From: Stomorhina lunata
Taxonomy: Eukaryota; Arthropoda; Insecta; Diptera; Rhiniidae
Assembly (NCBI GenBank): GCA_933228675.1
Contig: OW121743.1
Coordinates: 89,961,498 to 90,025,497, forward strand
Reading direction: 5' to 3'
Length of the DNA stretch: 64,000 nt
Shown piece after piece: positions 13,303 to 22,984 of the stretch. Position 1 is the stretch's first letter. Each line of letters begins with the position of its first letter. Both the position numbers and the translations under genes were made by a program. A model generated the notes under the pieces. The model was not told the origin of the DNA and searched no databases. It saw only the letters and a program-made list of their open reading frames with translations.

Positions 13303-13357
13303 TTATTTGAAAACTTGGTTACATAAATAATTTTGTCGTGCCAACACTGATTGCCGG

Positions 13358-13790
13358 TATTTATAAAACCGTTTACCAACACTCAACTTAAAAAGACCAA
13401 AACATACCAACGTGGCTTTTTTCCCACAACAGTCAATTACCCTCAACAAGTAGCGGCTTAAACCAAACATGAGCAACTAGTAAATTCACATACAACATCA
13501 AACATGTTGGGAATGGAAATTGAACCAAGCTATGAAAATGGATACAAAATGCAGCTCAAACATCAGACACAAACTAGAGTATGCAAGGGAAAAGCATACA
13601 AAATACTCATAGATACTTACACACACTCTCTAACATTCTCGAACACGATAAAGGCAACATGGAAATTTTGTATAGACACACAGATACACTAATACAACGA
13701 AAAAGTTACTGACAAAAGACTACAACAACATAGAGCAAATTAAGTTGGAAAAAAAGCACAGGTCAATAATATAAACAGCCAACAACAGCT
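13358..13790. other. Unique DNA between hAT element and candidate promoter
   Basis: Less AT-biased than its surroundings. TATAAAA occurs at 13362-13368, four bases after the hAT target-site copy, but no good initiator lies about 30 bp downstream. A 62-codon frame at 13504-13692 resembles no family I know. It could be upstream regulatory DNA for the candidate promoter at 13793. Confidence 0.4.
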
Positions 13791-13826
13791 TCAGTCGCTC
13801 TCCGAGCGTTAACGTGAACGGTCTTT
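13788..13826 (+). promoter_or_regulatory. Candidate TATA-less core promoter (Inr + downstream elements)
   Basis: TCAGTC at 13791-13796 is a perfect match to the insect initiator TCAKTY, placing +1 at A13793. Counting from it, +28 to +33 is GGTCTT, matching the DPE consensus RGWYVT at 5 of 6 positions. +24 is G, and +24 to +29 GAACGG matches the 3' half of the MTE consensus (SAACGS). There is no TATA box at -30. The correct spacing of independent downstream elements is the main argument. The surrounding CTCTCCGAGCG is GC-richer than the neighbourhood. Confidence 0.5.
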
Positions 13827-14357
13827 AAAAACGGAAGTTCTATACAAAAAAATTTTTTGAAGAAAAATTTTCGAATTTTCTTGGTTTGTCAAATCAAAGA
13901 CGGGAAATACTAAGAGTGAAACGTTTATTCAGCAAAAATTTGAAAGAAAAAAAAAACGAAATAGTGTCACAAACCTGTATTGGGAATCAAGAAAAAAAAA
14001 TATTGTCAATAAATATAAGAAAAATATTTGCACAGAAAAGAAATATTGAAAGCAAGAAAAAAAAATCAAATTGAATTTATTAAAACCAAAAAGGAAGTTT
14101 TAAAGAAAGTGGTCAGTAGCCAATAGTGGTCAAGTGGAGACAACAATACGGACGCTTTATTTGTTAATGTTTTGTTTTAAATTTTAGTTGTTTTTGTAAG
14201 AAAACTTTTTCTTTAATTTAAAAGTGAACAAGTTTTGGAGAAAAAAAGGCGCCCTTTTGAGCTAAAGCTGAGTCAAAGTGAACAAATTTAAAAATTAACT
14301 AAAATTGGATACTTTAATTTGAATTGTCCAGAAACCACCTGCTAAACCCACGAAAAA
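13793..14357 (+). other. Candidate noncoding first exon (5' UTR)
   Basis: Sequence downstream of the candidate start site has the A-rich, G/C-punctuated texture typical of long fly 5' UTRs. It has no long ORF beyond a lysine-rich 62-codon frame. A potential splice donor follows at 14358 (AAAAA/GTAAGA), and a weaker alternative lies near 14195 (TTT/GTAAGA). If real, this would be the first exon of a plus-strand gene with a very long intron. No downstream coding exon is identifiable in the window. Speculative, resting on promoter position and composition. Confidence 0.25.
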
Positions 14358-15372
14358 GTAAGAAAAAAAGAAAATATTAAATTTATAAAACCAATTATTT
14401 AAAATCATGTTTTAAAGGAAACAAATCTTAAACAAGTTTTTGCTTAAAAAAATAAAGAAAGAAAGGAAATCCTTTATTTTCTACTACAAAAAAAAAAGTT
14501 AAAACGTGTTTTGTGTTTGCCTGTGTGTAAGTGTATGAATGTGTGAGCCTTAATTCTGCACGTGTATATGAGTGTTAAGAATTTCTTAATTTTTTGTACT
14601 TTTATGAGAATAAACATAAATACCTATAAAAAATTGTAAAGAAAGAGAAAAGTTTATGCTCACAAGTGTCTGCTGTTGTAAGGTTTTGGTTTTTTTCATC
14701 ACTTTTCCTATACTTAAAGGATCAAAAGGATAATGCCTTTTTAAAATACAAAAACAAATAAACCAACCAACCAACCAACAACATAACCATCCGAACAACA
14801 ACTGAAAACTTTAAGGAAGGAAATGATTTGTAAACAAGTTTTAATGTCTTTTTACTCTCGCTCTGCATCTTGTAAGATGCTACCCTACCAAGAAAACAAA
14901 AACAAACAAAAAAATCACTTCTGCAACTCCTAAAACTTTAGAAGAATATATAAAAAATATAAAAACTTTAAGTTTTTTTTTATCAAAGAAAAAATAAAAT
15001 AATAAAAAAATTATAAGAAATTTTGTTTTTTATAAAAATAATTTCAAATGAGGTTACCAACCATATAAACTCCAGTGCAATGCACACAAGTATTGTGCAC
15101 AAAATTAACACTTGAGCCTGATATGACGGATATGTGTAATTTTAAAAATATTTATGGAATACTTGTTTTTGGAATTTAAATGCGATTTAAAATAAGAAAA
15201 GTGTTTTGCCATTAAATACGCATTTGCTTTGGAACATCTTAAGCGGGACAGAATTTCATTGTGACTTTTCCAAAATTGAGTACCTACTCCTAATTTCTTC
15301 AGAACTCATACCATAATTTTCTATGAGTGATTTTTATAGAGCTTTCAGATTTAACCCTTTCTTCAATTATTT
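14358..15372. other. AT-rich DNA, no gene seen
   Basis: Contains short simple runs (CCAA repeats near 14763-14778, A-tracts) and a GTGTAAGTGTATGAATGTGT-type patch near 14523. The 71-codon minus-strand frame at 14586-14801 is low-complexity and not convincing. No transposon ends or RNA genes recognised. Confidence 0.55.
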
Positions 15373-15509
15373 TTATACCCTTCACCAATAGGTGAAAGGG
15401 TATTATAAGTTTGTGATTCCGTTTGTAATTTTTTTATTAGTGATCGTAGACCCCATAAAAATTATACCGATCGACTCAGAATCGGGAGGAGAATCGATTA
15501 AGCAATGTC

Positions 15510-15541
<32 letters not shown>

Positions 15542-17917
15542 CGTCTGTCTGTCTGTCTGTTGAAATCAAGTTTCTGAAGCCCCTGGAGGATGTTCTTACA
15601 TAAATTATATATCAGAATTTAGGAAATTCTCCCGCAATGAACGCTATTAAATTTCATTAAAATCGGTTTATAAACACCGAAAATATCGAAAAAATACCAA
15701 AAATTAGACGAAAATTTTAAAATTTTTGATTGAAACACACTTTTAAATAACAAGAGAAAAAAGATACTCCTGGTGTACATGTGATAATATTTTATATATC
15801 AGATTGTAGGAAATAGTTTCCCAAAACACTCTGTAAAATTTTATCAAAATCGGTCCATAAACAACTGACATATCGCCAAAACATTGAATTTGATGTATCG
15901 CAAATTGCCCAAAGTTCGCATTAGAGAATGTTTGTTGAAAAAATGAAATGCAGAAATAGGAAAAACCATCCTCCTTTAGCACGGACCTACATAAATTTTA
16001 TATCAGATTTTAGGAAATTCCCCCGCCAAGCACGTTATTAAATTTTATCAAAAGCGGTCCGTAAACAATTGAGATATCGCAATAACACTACATTTGATGT
16101 ACAGCAAATTGCTCAAAGTACGTGTCTAAGAAATTTTGTTTACATTTCGTAAGTATTGTTTCAGCGATATCTCAGGTGTTTATGGACCGATTGTGATGAA
16201 ATTTGACATCGTTCTTTGTGTGAGGATTTTCTAAAATCTATACTCCACAAATCTGATTACGAATACCATTCAAACTGTACCGATCAACTTTGAATCGGCA
16301 GGAGAATCGATTTCGCGACCTCCGTCCGTCCGTCCGCCCGTCTGTTTTTTTGTCCGTCCGTCTACCTGTATGTAATTTTTTCTGTTGTAGTCAAGTTTTT
16401 GGAGCTCCTGTTTTGTCGATATCTCAGGTGTTTATTTTGATGAAATTAAATAGCGTCCTTCGCAGGGGATTACCTAAATCCTGATGCATTCGGTAATTTG
16501 TGGTAGATATAAGTTAGCGTTTAAGCGATGGTGTTTTGATCGACAATGATAAAATTCAGGGTGAGACAATATCCTAAAATTTTGTGTAAAATCCAGGAGC
16601 TCCACAAATCTGATTTTAGCAGACAGACACTCTGCATTAATCTTAATTTTGTGTTTGACTTTTGAACATTATGATAACATTTGAGAATGTATTATATATC
16701 AAATTATAGGTAATCTTCCTAGGAAGTACAAAAATGCAATGATATCCGTTCAAAACCTACATATGTATGTAAGTATCTCACATATCAACGACAATTTAAA
16801 TTTTTTAAATGCAATTGGGAGAAATCCGTTCACGTTTGACAATTGATCCCGTATAACTTCGCCTAAGATACGATGATGATATTTAGTATAAAGACGTTGT
16901 ACAATATTGATATTCAGGGCGATAGCGTCTAAAATAAACTTTTTAGAGGGACAACATTTGACAAAAGTATTTCTGATCTCTTGAAAAGTTCGATATTGAA
17001 AATGGGGGAGCTCTATTCACATTTAGTGAAATCTCCCATATAACCCCGACCGGGAATCGATTTAATGCTGATAAATTAAATCACATTAAAATTGCACAAG
17101 GAACTAGAGCAAAACTTTCCAAACATCCATCGGACAGATCGAAAAAACAATACATCCCAAATATTATTGATGAAGTGTTCATTTTAATTAATTAACTAAC
17201 TTCAAATTAATAAGTAAACTTTTCCGACAAAGCTGATATCCATCCATTCAAAAGCTATATATTTCACGTATGTATCTAAAACTAAGAGTGTATACCCTAT
17301 AATTTTAAGGCTTATCATTGTTAAAGCTTTGACCTAAATCAGTCCGCTAACTTCAGAGTTTTACATAACTAATCAAGAACTTTTACTGGTGGGATAATTC
17401 GTACGAATTAAAGTGCACAACCCTCACTGGGCACAGTGTTTTTGGGTTGCATGCCAGAATACTTAAACTTCATCAAATCGATGTGCTATTGCAAATGTAA
17501 GGGCATCTACATTTTGAAGCATCTTTTCTGCATGGTTTATCTGGTCTATCGAACTTTATTAAATGTTCGTAAAATATGTGTATATTTTATTTCGAAGCTA
17601 CTGGCTGGCTTAAATATGCATTCTCTACTTGTAGTCTAGTAATCATTATCTTTCACAAAGGGACCACTTTAGAACCCAAGTGAAGCTTCCCTAGACATCA
17701 GCCACCTGCCCAACCTAACCTTTGGGTGCATAACTATCCTAGATGATGACGCCACCGAAAAGCTTTTCTTTTTCCGACTCTTAATTTTAAAGACTCTTTG
17801 CATATAATACTAGTATAACCAAATTTTGCTAGGAATTACATTAAGTACTTTTGCAGCACCATTGGTGAAGGGTATCCAAGATTCGGCAAAGCCGAATATA
17901 CCACTCTTACTTGTTAT
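15373..17917 (+). mobile_element. Composite mini-me/DINE-type block, copy 2 (second subfamily)
   Basis: Starts with TATACCCTTCACCAATAGGTG (hairpin) and GGGTATTATAAGTTTGTG. A (GTCY)n run lies at about 15507-15560. Ends near 17862-17917 with TTGGTGAAGGGTAT and the perfect hairpin ATTCGGC-AAA-GCCGAAT, then CTCTTACTTGTT. It is three times the usual length. Three direct copies of an internal block (TATATCAGA…TAGGAAATT… CGGTCCATAAAC) lie near 15606, 15794 and 16001. A second (GTCY)-bearing head lies at about 16263-16375, and inverted body fragments occur near 16160-16250 and 16408-16480. It is therefore a nest of several copies. The terminal hairpin differs from copies 1 and 4-7, marking a separate subfamily. 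Confidence 0.65.
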
Positions 17918-18642
17918 GTTTTTTTTTCTTAATTCGCTTATTATTACTCAATATTCCGTAATCTCGCTGTGAAAATTTTCAGAAAATTCAAATTTTGACA
18001 TTTGTCCGCGGTGAAGAAAGTGTTAATCTCGTCCAATATTAAAAAAAACCCTTTAGTATAGGTTTTCCATAAACGAAGCAATAATATTAATTATCTTTTT
18101 TGTTAAAATTGAATACAAGTAAAATTTACCGAGCATTTACTTGAATTTGGCCCAAAAATTTACATTTTCGCGAAATTCTTCAATTTGAAATCGCAGGTAC
18201 GGCGAAACGGTTCAAGATATCGACTTTTTTGGGTTTTATTCTTCCGTTTGTCTGTTTTAACCCACCGGAGAGCAAATTCTAAATTTGTAATATTTGTTGA
18301 ACAAAAATAAAAAATAACACATTTTTCGCCATACAAATGGGCTCTTAAACTTTGGACCCGATGGAACCGATTTTAGTGTCACAAACATTTCAAATCAAAG
18401 AAAAAAATTTTCCTATCACCCTAACGATTCATATTGCATTGATTGCAAGGGTTCTGGAAGCTCTAAATAAACTTGAACCACTAGTCCATAGATAAGGTGT
18501 TTAAATTTTAATTGCCGATGTTGATTTTAAATGAAATACAACTTGTGTCGCTCTAATATTTACAACCTGTACCGATGTATACCTTTTCTTTTAAATAACC
18601 TCATTAAAGAAAACCAATGGGTTCAAATCACATCATATTGGC
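17918..18642. other. Unassigned DNA
   Basis: Moderately AT-rich DNA with phrases such as ATTTTCGCGAAATTCTTC and GGACCCGATGGAACCGATTTT that look like the bodies of old dispersed repeats. I cannot identify termini or coding sequence. Confidence 0.45.
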
Positions 18643-19052
18643 TAGGGTTTGGAGTTCGGTTTTAACCGAATTCGAAATCTCGAGTTTTTATGCCTCAAAA
18701 CCGAAACCGAAAACCGTAGGAAAAACCGCAGTTTTAGCTATTTATTGTCATAATTTTTTGTTGGTAATATTCAGAAATAACATCAGCTTATCATAAATTT
18801 GCGCGTAATTTGTCTTTGAAATGAAGCAGAAGAATGAAAAAAACTCAAAAGGTGCCTTGCAATGGACGAATGGTTAAGTGCAATCTGACGGTATATTTTA
18901 TAACCTGGAACTCAGTCGTATTTTTGAAACGTGTAATTCCAAGCAAACGCAAGAAAATATTAGACAAAAGAAAATGGAGTTTAATATTTCACTTGATACA
19001 AACATCGTAGCATGTAGTATATATAAAATATAATATATATATATTATATAAT

Positions 19053-20339
19053 GGGTGTTTTTTTTTAGAGGTATAGAACTTCGAATTGAAATAAAACACA
19101 AGAAAATCGTTTTAATGTCCATCAATTTGGCTTTATTGGAAGGATAATTTTATGCCATTAATGTTTAAATATGATTTCGGGCATTTGGCCGCCGCGGCTG
19201 GCTCGAATAAAGCCAATTCTACAGGTCCAATTTCCAACTACTTTTTCGAGCATATGGGGCCGTATGTTGGCAATAACGCCACGAATGTTGGCTTCCAAGT
19301 CCCCTTACGTTTCTGGTTTGTTGGCGTAGACGAGCGACTTCACATATCCCCAAAGAAAATAATCCAGTGGTGTCAAATCGCACGATCTTGGTGGCCAATT
19401 GACAGGTCCATTCCGCGAAATTATGCGCTCATCGAATGTTTCCTTCAATAAATCAATTGTAACGTGCGCTGTGTGGCATGTAGCGTCGTCTTCTTGGAAC
19501 CACAACTCATCCACATTCATGCCATCCAATTGGGGAACAAAATAGTCGGTTATCATGGCTCTATACCGGTCTCCATTTATGGTAACTGACTCTCCAGCAT
19601 TATTTCGGAAGAAGTATGGCCCAATGACTCCACCAGCCCATAGAGCACACCAAATAGTCAGTTTTTGTGGATGTAATGGCGTCTCAAGGGTCTCATGTGG
19701 ATTCTCTTCACTCCAAATGCGGCAATTTTGCTTGTTGACGTAGCCATTCAACCAGAAATGAGCCTCATCACTGAACAAAATTTTGCGATGAAAATCAGCA
19801 TCGAGATCAATCTCATTTTCGGCCCATACACCAAAATCACGACGCATTGCATGGTCTCGCGGCTTTAATTCTTGCACAAGCTGGATCTTGTAAGGTCGCA
19901 AGCCAAGATCTTTGCGCAAAATCTTCCATAAAGTTGATGGACAAAGCTCCAATTGCTGTGCACGGTGGCGAATCGATTCATTCGGGTCCTCTTCAACACT
20001 TTGCTCTACAGCGGCAATTGTTTCTTCGACGTCGCTGCGGATGCGTATTATCACATAGAGTAAACGTAGTGCGAAAACGATCCATGGTTAACCGAATTAA
20101 TTGCTCTGATGGACGATTATGTCGACCATAAAATGGACGGAGCTTGCGGTAAACTTCGCGAACTGAACCATTATTTTCGAAATAAATTTGCACGATTTGC
20201 AAGCGTTGTTCTTTTGTTAACCTGTTCATGATGAAATGGCAAACCAAACTAAATATTAATCACTTGACAGCTGACAAAATGGCCGCCAGTTAAAAAAGTG
20301 ATGCCAATTTAAAGTTCTATACCTCAATAAAAAACACCC
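19053..20339 (-). mobile_element. DD41D (rosa-type) mariner element, dead copy
   Basis: About 1.29 kb, bounded by ~28-bp inverted repeats. Left GGGTGTTTTTT…GAGGTATAGAACTT (19053-19082) is mirrored by AAGTTCTATACCTC…AAAACACCC on the right (20312-20339). One transposase gene lies on the minus strand between them. A clean TA duplication is not visible: the left flank is TATAAT and the right flank GATCTG, so one end is altered or the exact end is misplaced by a base or two. The size and organisation match the ITm (Tc1/mariner) superfamily. Confidence 0.85.
19158..20229 (-). pseudogene. Mariner transposase, DD41D, frameshifted and with one internal stop
   Basis: Encoded the cut-and-paste transposase that binds the element's inverted repeats through an N-terminal paired HTH region and cuts DNA with a D,D,D triad. 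The frame begins with MNRLTKEQRLQIVQIYFENN at 20229, followed by the NGSVREVYRKL helix region. A frameshift lies between about 20055 and 20110. The catalytic part continues from 20054 (first readable codon numbered 1). Catalytic D96 is in FSDEAHF, D189 in WFQEDDATCHTA, and D231 in PRSCDLTPLDYFLWG. Spacing is 92 and 41 residues, so DD41D, the signature of rosa-type mariners rather than DD34D mariner or DD34E Tc1. A TAA stop at 19305-19307 interrupts the frame, which then stays open for about 48 codons (LEANIRGVIANI…) to the natural stop at 19158. Total coding length is about 357 codons, normal for the family. It is disabled by the frameshift and the stop but otherwise well preserved, so fairly young. 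Confidence 0.85.
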
Positions 20340-20907
20340 GATCTGAAAATCAAACACTGTTTCAGTTATGTTTGGCACACGGAATTCATTTTGCTGTCAT
20401 CGATGTTTTTTATGAAAAATTTGTTTTAAATCCAGATATGGAAGAATTTGAAACTGACGAAAGCAAGGACAATTTTTTCGTCAGTTCGTAATAATATTTT
20501 ATATACAAGCATTAAAAAACATATATATATATACAATAGAGTGGGTCGATTTGTATGGGAGCCAAAAAACGCAACAATCGTATAGCAAAATCGAAATCTG
20601 CACCTGACTCTAAGAAAGTTTCCCTAAGAAACCAGGTGTCTAAAATGAAATCCTAGCTAGTGCCGCGAGGCCTGAAAATATTCAATTCCTACACATTGAA
20701 TAGAATTTTGGAAAAAAATAGTTTTGGATATAATTCGATATCTTGAGAACTAATAAAGGTATCTTAATGAAACTTCAGGTGAATAAAGCTGGTGAGTTTC
20801 CACAAAATATTTAAGAAATTCCTCATCCCGAACCGAAACCGGCCGGTTTTGGGTGTTTTAAACCGAAACCGCGGTTTCTAATTTTCACGGTTTTTTTTCA
20901 AACTCTA

Positions 20908-21639
20908 ATATTTGACGGCCAATTAACATCGCTAACACATGAGATAATACTGCCATTGAATTTGTCGCTCAAAAGCGCCATTGTTTCGTTAACTGAGTGG
21001 CACCATCCTGCCACACTGCTAACGAATTCGGGTCATAAAAAGTTCGTTATCATCTCACGATAGCGATGAGTTGTGGTAGACGGCTCTTCAGTCACACTTT
21101 CGGGAACAGCAGCAATATCTACTGTAGTACGAGCTGTACGAGCATGTTCTGGTGCTGTCACATCTCCTCAAATCTTTGCACGAGTTTTCCCATTGTACGC
21201 ACATATTCGCATTGTACGCATTTTGATTTGAATGCTCATTTTTGAATAACTCTAATGCGTTGCGATTGTGTATTTTTCCATTGTTCAAATTGAGTTAGTC
21301 TGAAATTGAAAAATGTCAAAGGAAATGCAGAATAAAATTTTTAAATTATTTTGTGAATTTCATTAAAATATATATCAGGACTAAATACTTAAGATTTCCG
21401 ATCCAGGCCCATTTCAGTTTCTACCGATACTAAATATGATATCTTGTCGCCGAAATTATACATTCGCCAACCATTTCAATTAATTAATTCTGCGGCTAGC
21501 TATGTTTGTTTTTGAGCAAAATGTGGTTTAAATATTCCATCGGTCCATGAACTCTTGTTGGTGTATCTACTACTTCTAATAAAACTTAAAACAATTGATT
21601 ATTAATAATTTATTCTTGAATGAATTAATGATCAAAATT
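20908..21639. other. Unassigned DNA
   Basis: Mixed-composition DNA without recognisable genes. The small cysteine/serine-rich minus-strand frame at 21088-21288 has no identifiable domain. Nothing else supported. Confidence 0.45.
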
Positions 21640-22520
21640 AATTTTGGATCGGTCTTCCACCCAGCTAGCAATTTGGTGATTGTTGACGATAATATCAGCA
21701 AAATGAGTCTTTTGGGATTTGTATAGATGATTAAAAACTGATTAATTAGCTTGTTGATCTAAAAAAGATTCCAAAAAGACTCCTTAAAACGCTTAGAAAA
21801 CGACTAGTTTACAAAAGCACAAACATTTCTTGCAGAATGTGTACATTCAAAATATTATCGTGCAAACGATCCTAACACGACTGTTTTTTGTGGTATTTTA
21901 ATCAGTTTGGTAATCAAAAAAGACCACAAAAAGACTCAGAATGAAAGCGACTTTTTGAAAGCAAAATGTGTGCAGACAGTTTGGTGATCAAAAAAGTGTA
22001 CAAAAAGGCTCATAAACGCTTAGCAAGCGACTTTAACTAGTCGAAGCACAAAAAATCTTGTAAAATGTGCGGGATATAACTATTTTTATGTGATAAAAAA
22101 ATGCCACAAAAAGACTCGTTTCTCATTATGGGTGATGTGGCTTAGTTGGTCAGCACGTCGACTACTAAGCATAACTTATCATATTCAGCAGCCTAGGTTC
22201 GATCCTCGGTCTAGGCAACATCAATTTCTGTAATTATTAACGCAACTTCACTGTTCTAAAAATAGATATGACGTATTCTAAAAATAGATATACTGTGTTG
22301 AGTATAAAAAAGCTTTAATCTTTTTTTTGACAAATCAAGCAAAATGTGTGCAATCATATTCTAATCAGCAAAACGAGTCATTAAAGACCATTTTCTCACA
22401 CAAAAAGATCATTTTTGACTCATAAGTGATATCATAAATAATCATTTTAATCGTGCAGTGAAGTCAAAAAAGACTCATATTTGATTAAAATTTTCCAAAA
22501 ATACTTAGCTGGGTATTAGT
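21640..22520. repeat. Degenerate tandem repeat with AAAAAAG…CAAAAAGACTC motif
   Basis: Repeated phrases GATCAAAAAAG, ACAAAAAGACTC, GCTTAG(C/A)AAGCGAC and GCAAAATGTG(T/C)G recur near 21754, 21913, 21987 and 22091, with weaker matches at 22370-22500. The spacing is irregular (about 75-160 bp), so this is an old array or overlapping copies of a dispersed element. The tRNA-like head at 22134-22230 sits within it. Confidence 0.55.
22134..22230 (+). repeat. tRNA-derived SINE head (pol III A and B boxes)
   Basis: TGGCTTAGTTGG at 22138-22149 matches the A-box consensus TRGCNNAGYNGG exactly, and GGTTCGATCC at 22196-22205 matches the B box. The distance of about 47 bp suits an internal pol III promoter. 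The acceptor and T stems do not pair well, so it is not a functional tRNA. A 3' region with repeated AAAAATAGATAT follows, suggesting a SINE tail. Confidence 0.6.
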
Positions 22521-22898
22521 CAATTGGTGATCAAATTGGCACGTTTATAAATAGCCAAGTTTTGGGCTATTTTTTTTTTTTTTTGTACATACATATGTAA
22601 GTAATGGGGATTACCTTCTTTAAAAAGGAGATAGAAGAGAGGTGTTAGGTGGTGAATATGAGAGATTGAGCTTTATATTATACAACACCTCAATTGCACG
22701 TTATATATACTTTTATGAGAGTGAACAGTTGCGCCATCTGTAGTTAGCTCGAAGTATTACTAAAGCTTGTTGTTGTTCTTCAGCCACTTTATTTATTTTA
22801 TATCGATGGCGTTTTAATGCTGTAGGTCCTACCGTCGATGAAGGATGTTGTGGTAATTAATATTTTAAATATAAATAACTAATTACAAAAATGTATGT
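22521..22898. other. Unassigned AT-rich DNA
   Basis: Contains a T-tract near 22568-22584 and mixed sequence (TTGCGCCATCTG…, CCGTCGATGAAGG…) that could be an old repeat body. No feature I can name. Confidence 0.4.
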
Positions 22899-22984
22899 TG
22901 CCGTAACTGGGGCTCGAACCCAGGAAGTATTTGATATGTTATGATTAGCAATCAACATGCTTACCAACTAAACTACGGTACCAT
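22899..22984 (-). repeat. tRNA-like sequence (degenerate tRNA or SINE head)
   Basis: On the minus strand the T arm is perfect: stem CTGGG / CCCAG around the 7-base loop TTCGAGC. The A-box region TAGTTTAGTTGG (plus 22964-22975) is a near match, and CCGTA near the start can pair with TACGG near the end as part of an acceptor stem. The anticodon arm is distorted (TTGATTGCTAATCATAA); GCT (Ser) would sit in the anticodon position if it were a tRNA. Best read as a tRNA-derived repeat or dead tRNA. Confidence 0.5.

Larger units (their letters stand above)
10766..13357. mobile_element. Non-autonomous hAT-superfamily element with 8-bp TSD
   Basis: The element proper is 10774-13349. It is bounded by a perfect 8-bp direct repeat ATTGCCGG at 10766-10773 and 13350-13357, the TSD length of hAT transposons. 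The termini are inverted and of hAT type: CAGTGCTGCC on the left and, read inward from the right, CAGTGTTGGC. Subterminal similarity (a TTGGTTAC-type motif near each end) supports the pairing. No transposase frame is visible. Much of the interior is later insertions: a CACTG-ended long-inverted-repeat element (11487-12175) and a mini-me element (12499-13302). About 1.1 kb remains as hAT sequence. A segment at about 10940-10985 reappears inverted near 57840-57885. Confidence 0.75.
18643..20907. mobile_element. Possible hAT-like element interrupted by mariner
   Basis: Left end TAGGGTTTGGAGTTCGGTTT (18643) and right end, read inward, TAGAGTTTG…AACCGTG (20907) are imperfect inverted repeats rich in AAACCGAAACCG-type motifs (18700-18735 and 20828-20875). 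Flanking octamers ATATTGGC and ATATTTGA match at 6 of 8 positions, as a decayed 8-bp TSD might. The DD41D mariner lies inside, leaving about 1 kb of non-coding host element. The AACCG-rich ends are clear. The superfamily call is tentative. Confidence 0.4.

Noticed and set aside
13362..13390. TATA-box promoter just right of the hAT element
   Set aside because: TATAAAA is expected often in DNA this AT-rich, and no initiator match lies about 30 bp downstream.
19049..20341. TA target-site duplication for the mariner
   Set aside because: TA is present on the left (19049-19050) but the right flank is GATCT. I could not place both ends on TA without ad hoc indels.
22899..22984. Functional tRNA-Ser(GCT) gene
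   Set aside because: The T arm is good, but the anticodon stem is interrupted and the acceptor and D stems do not pair in register at the same time.
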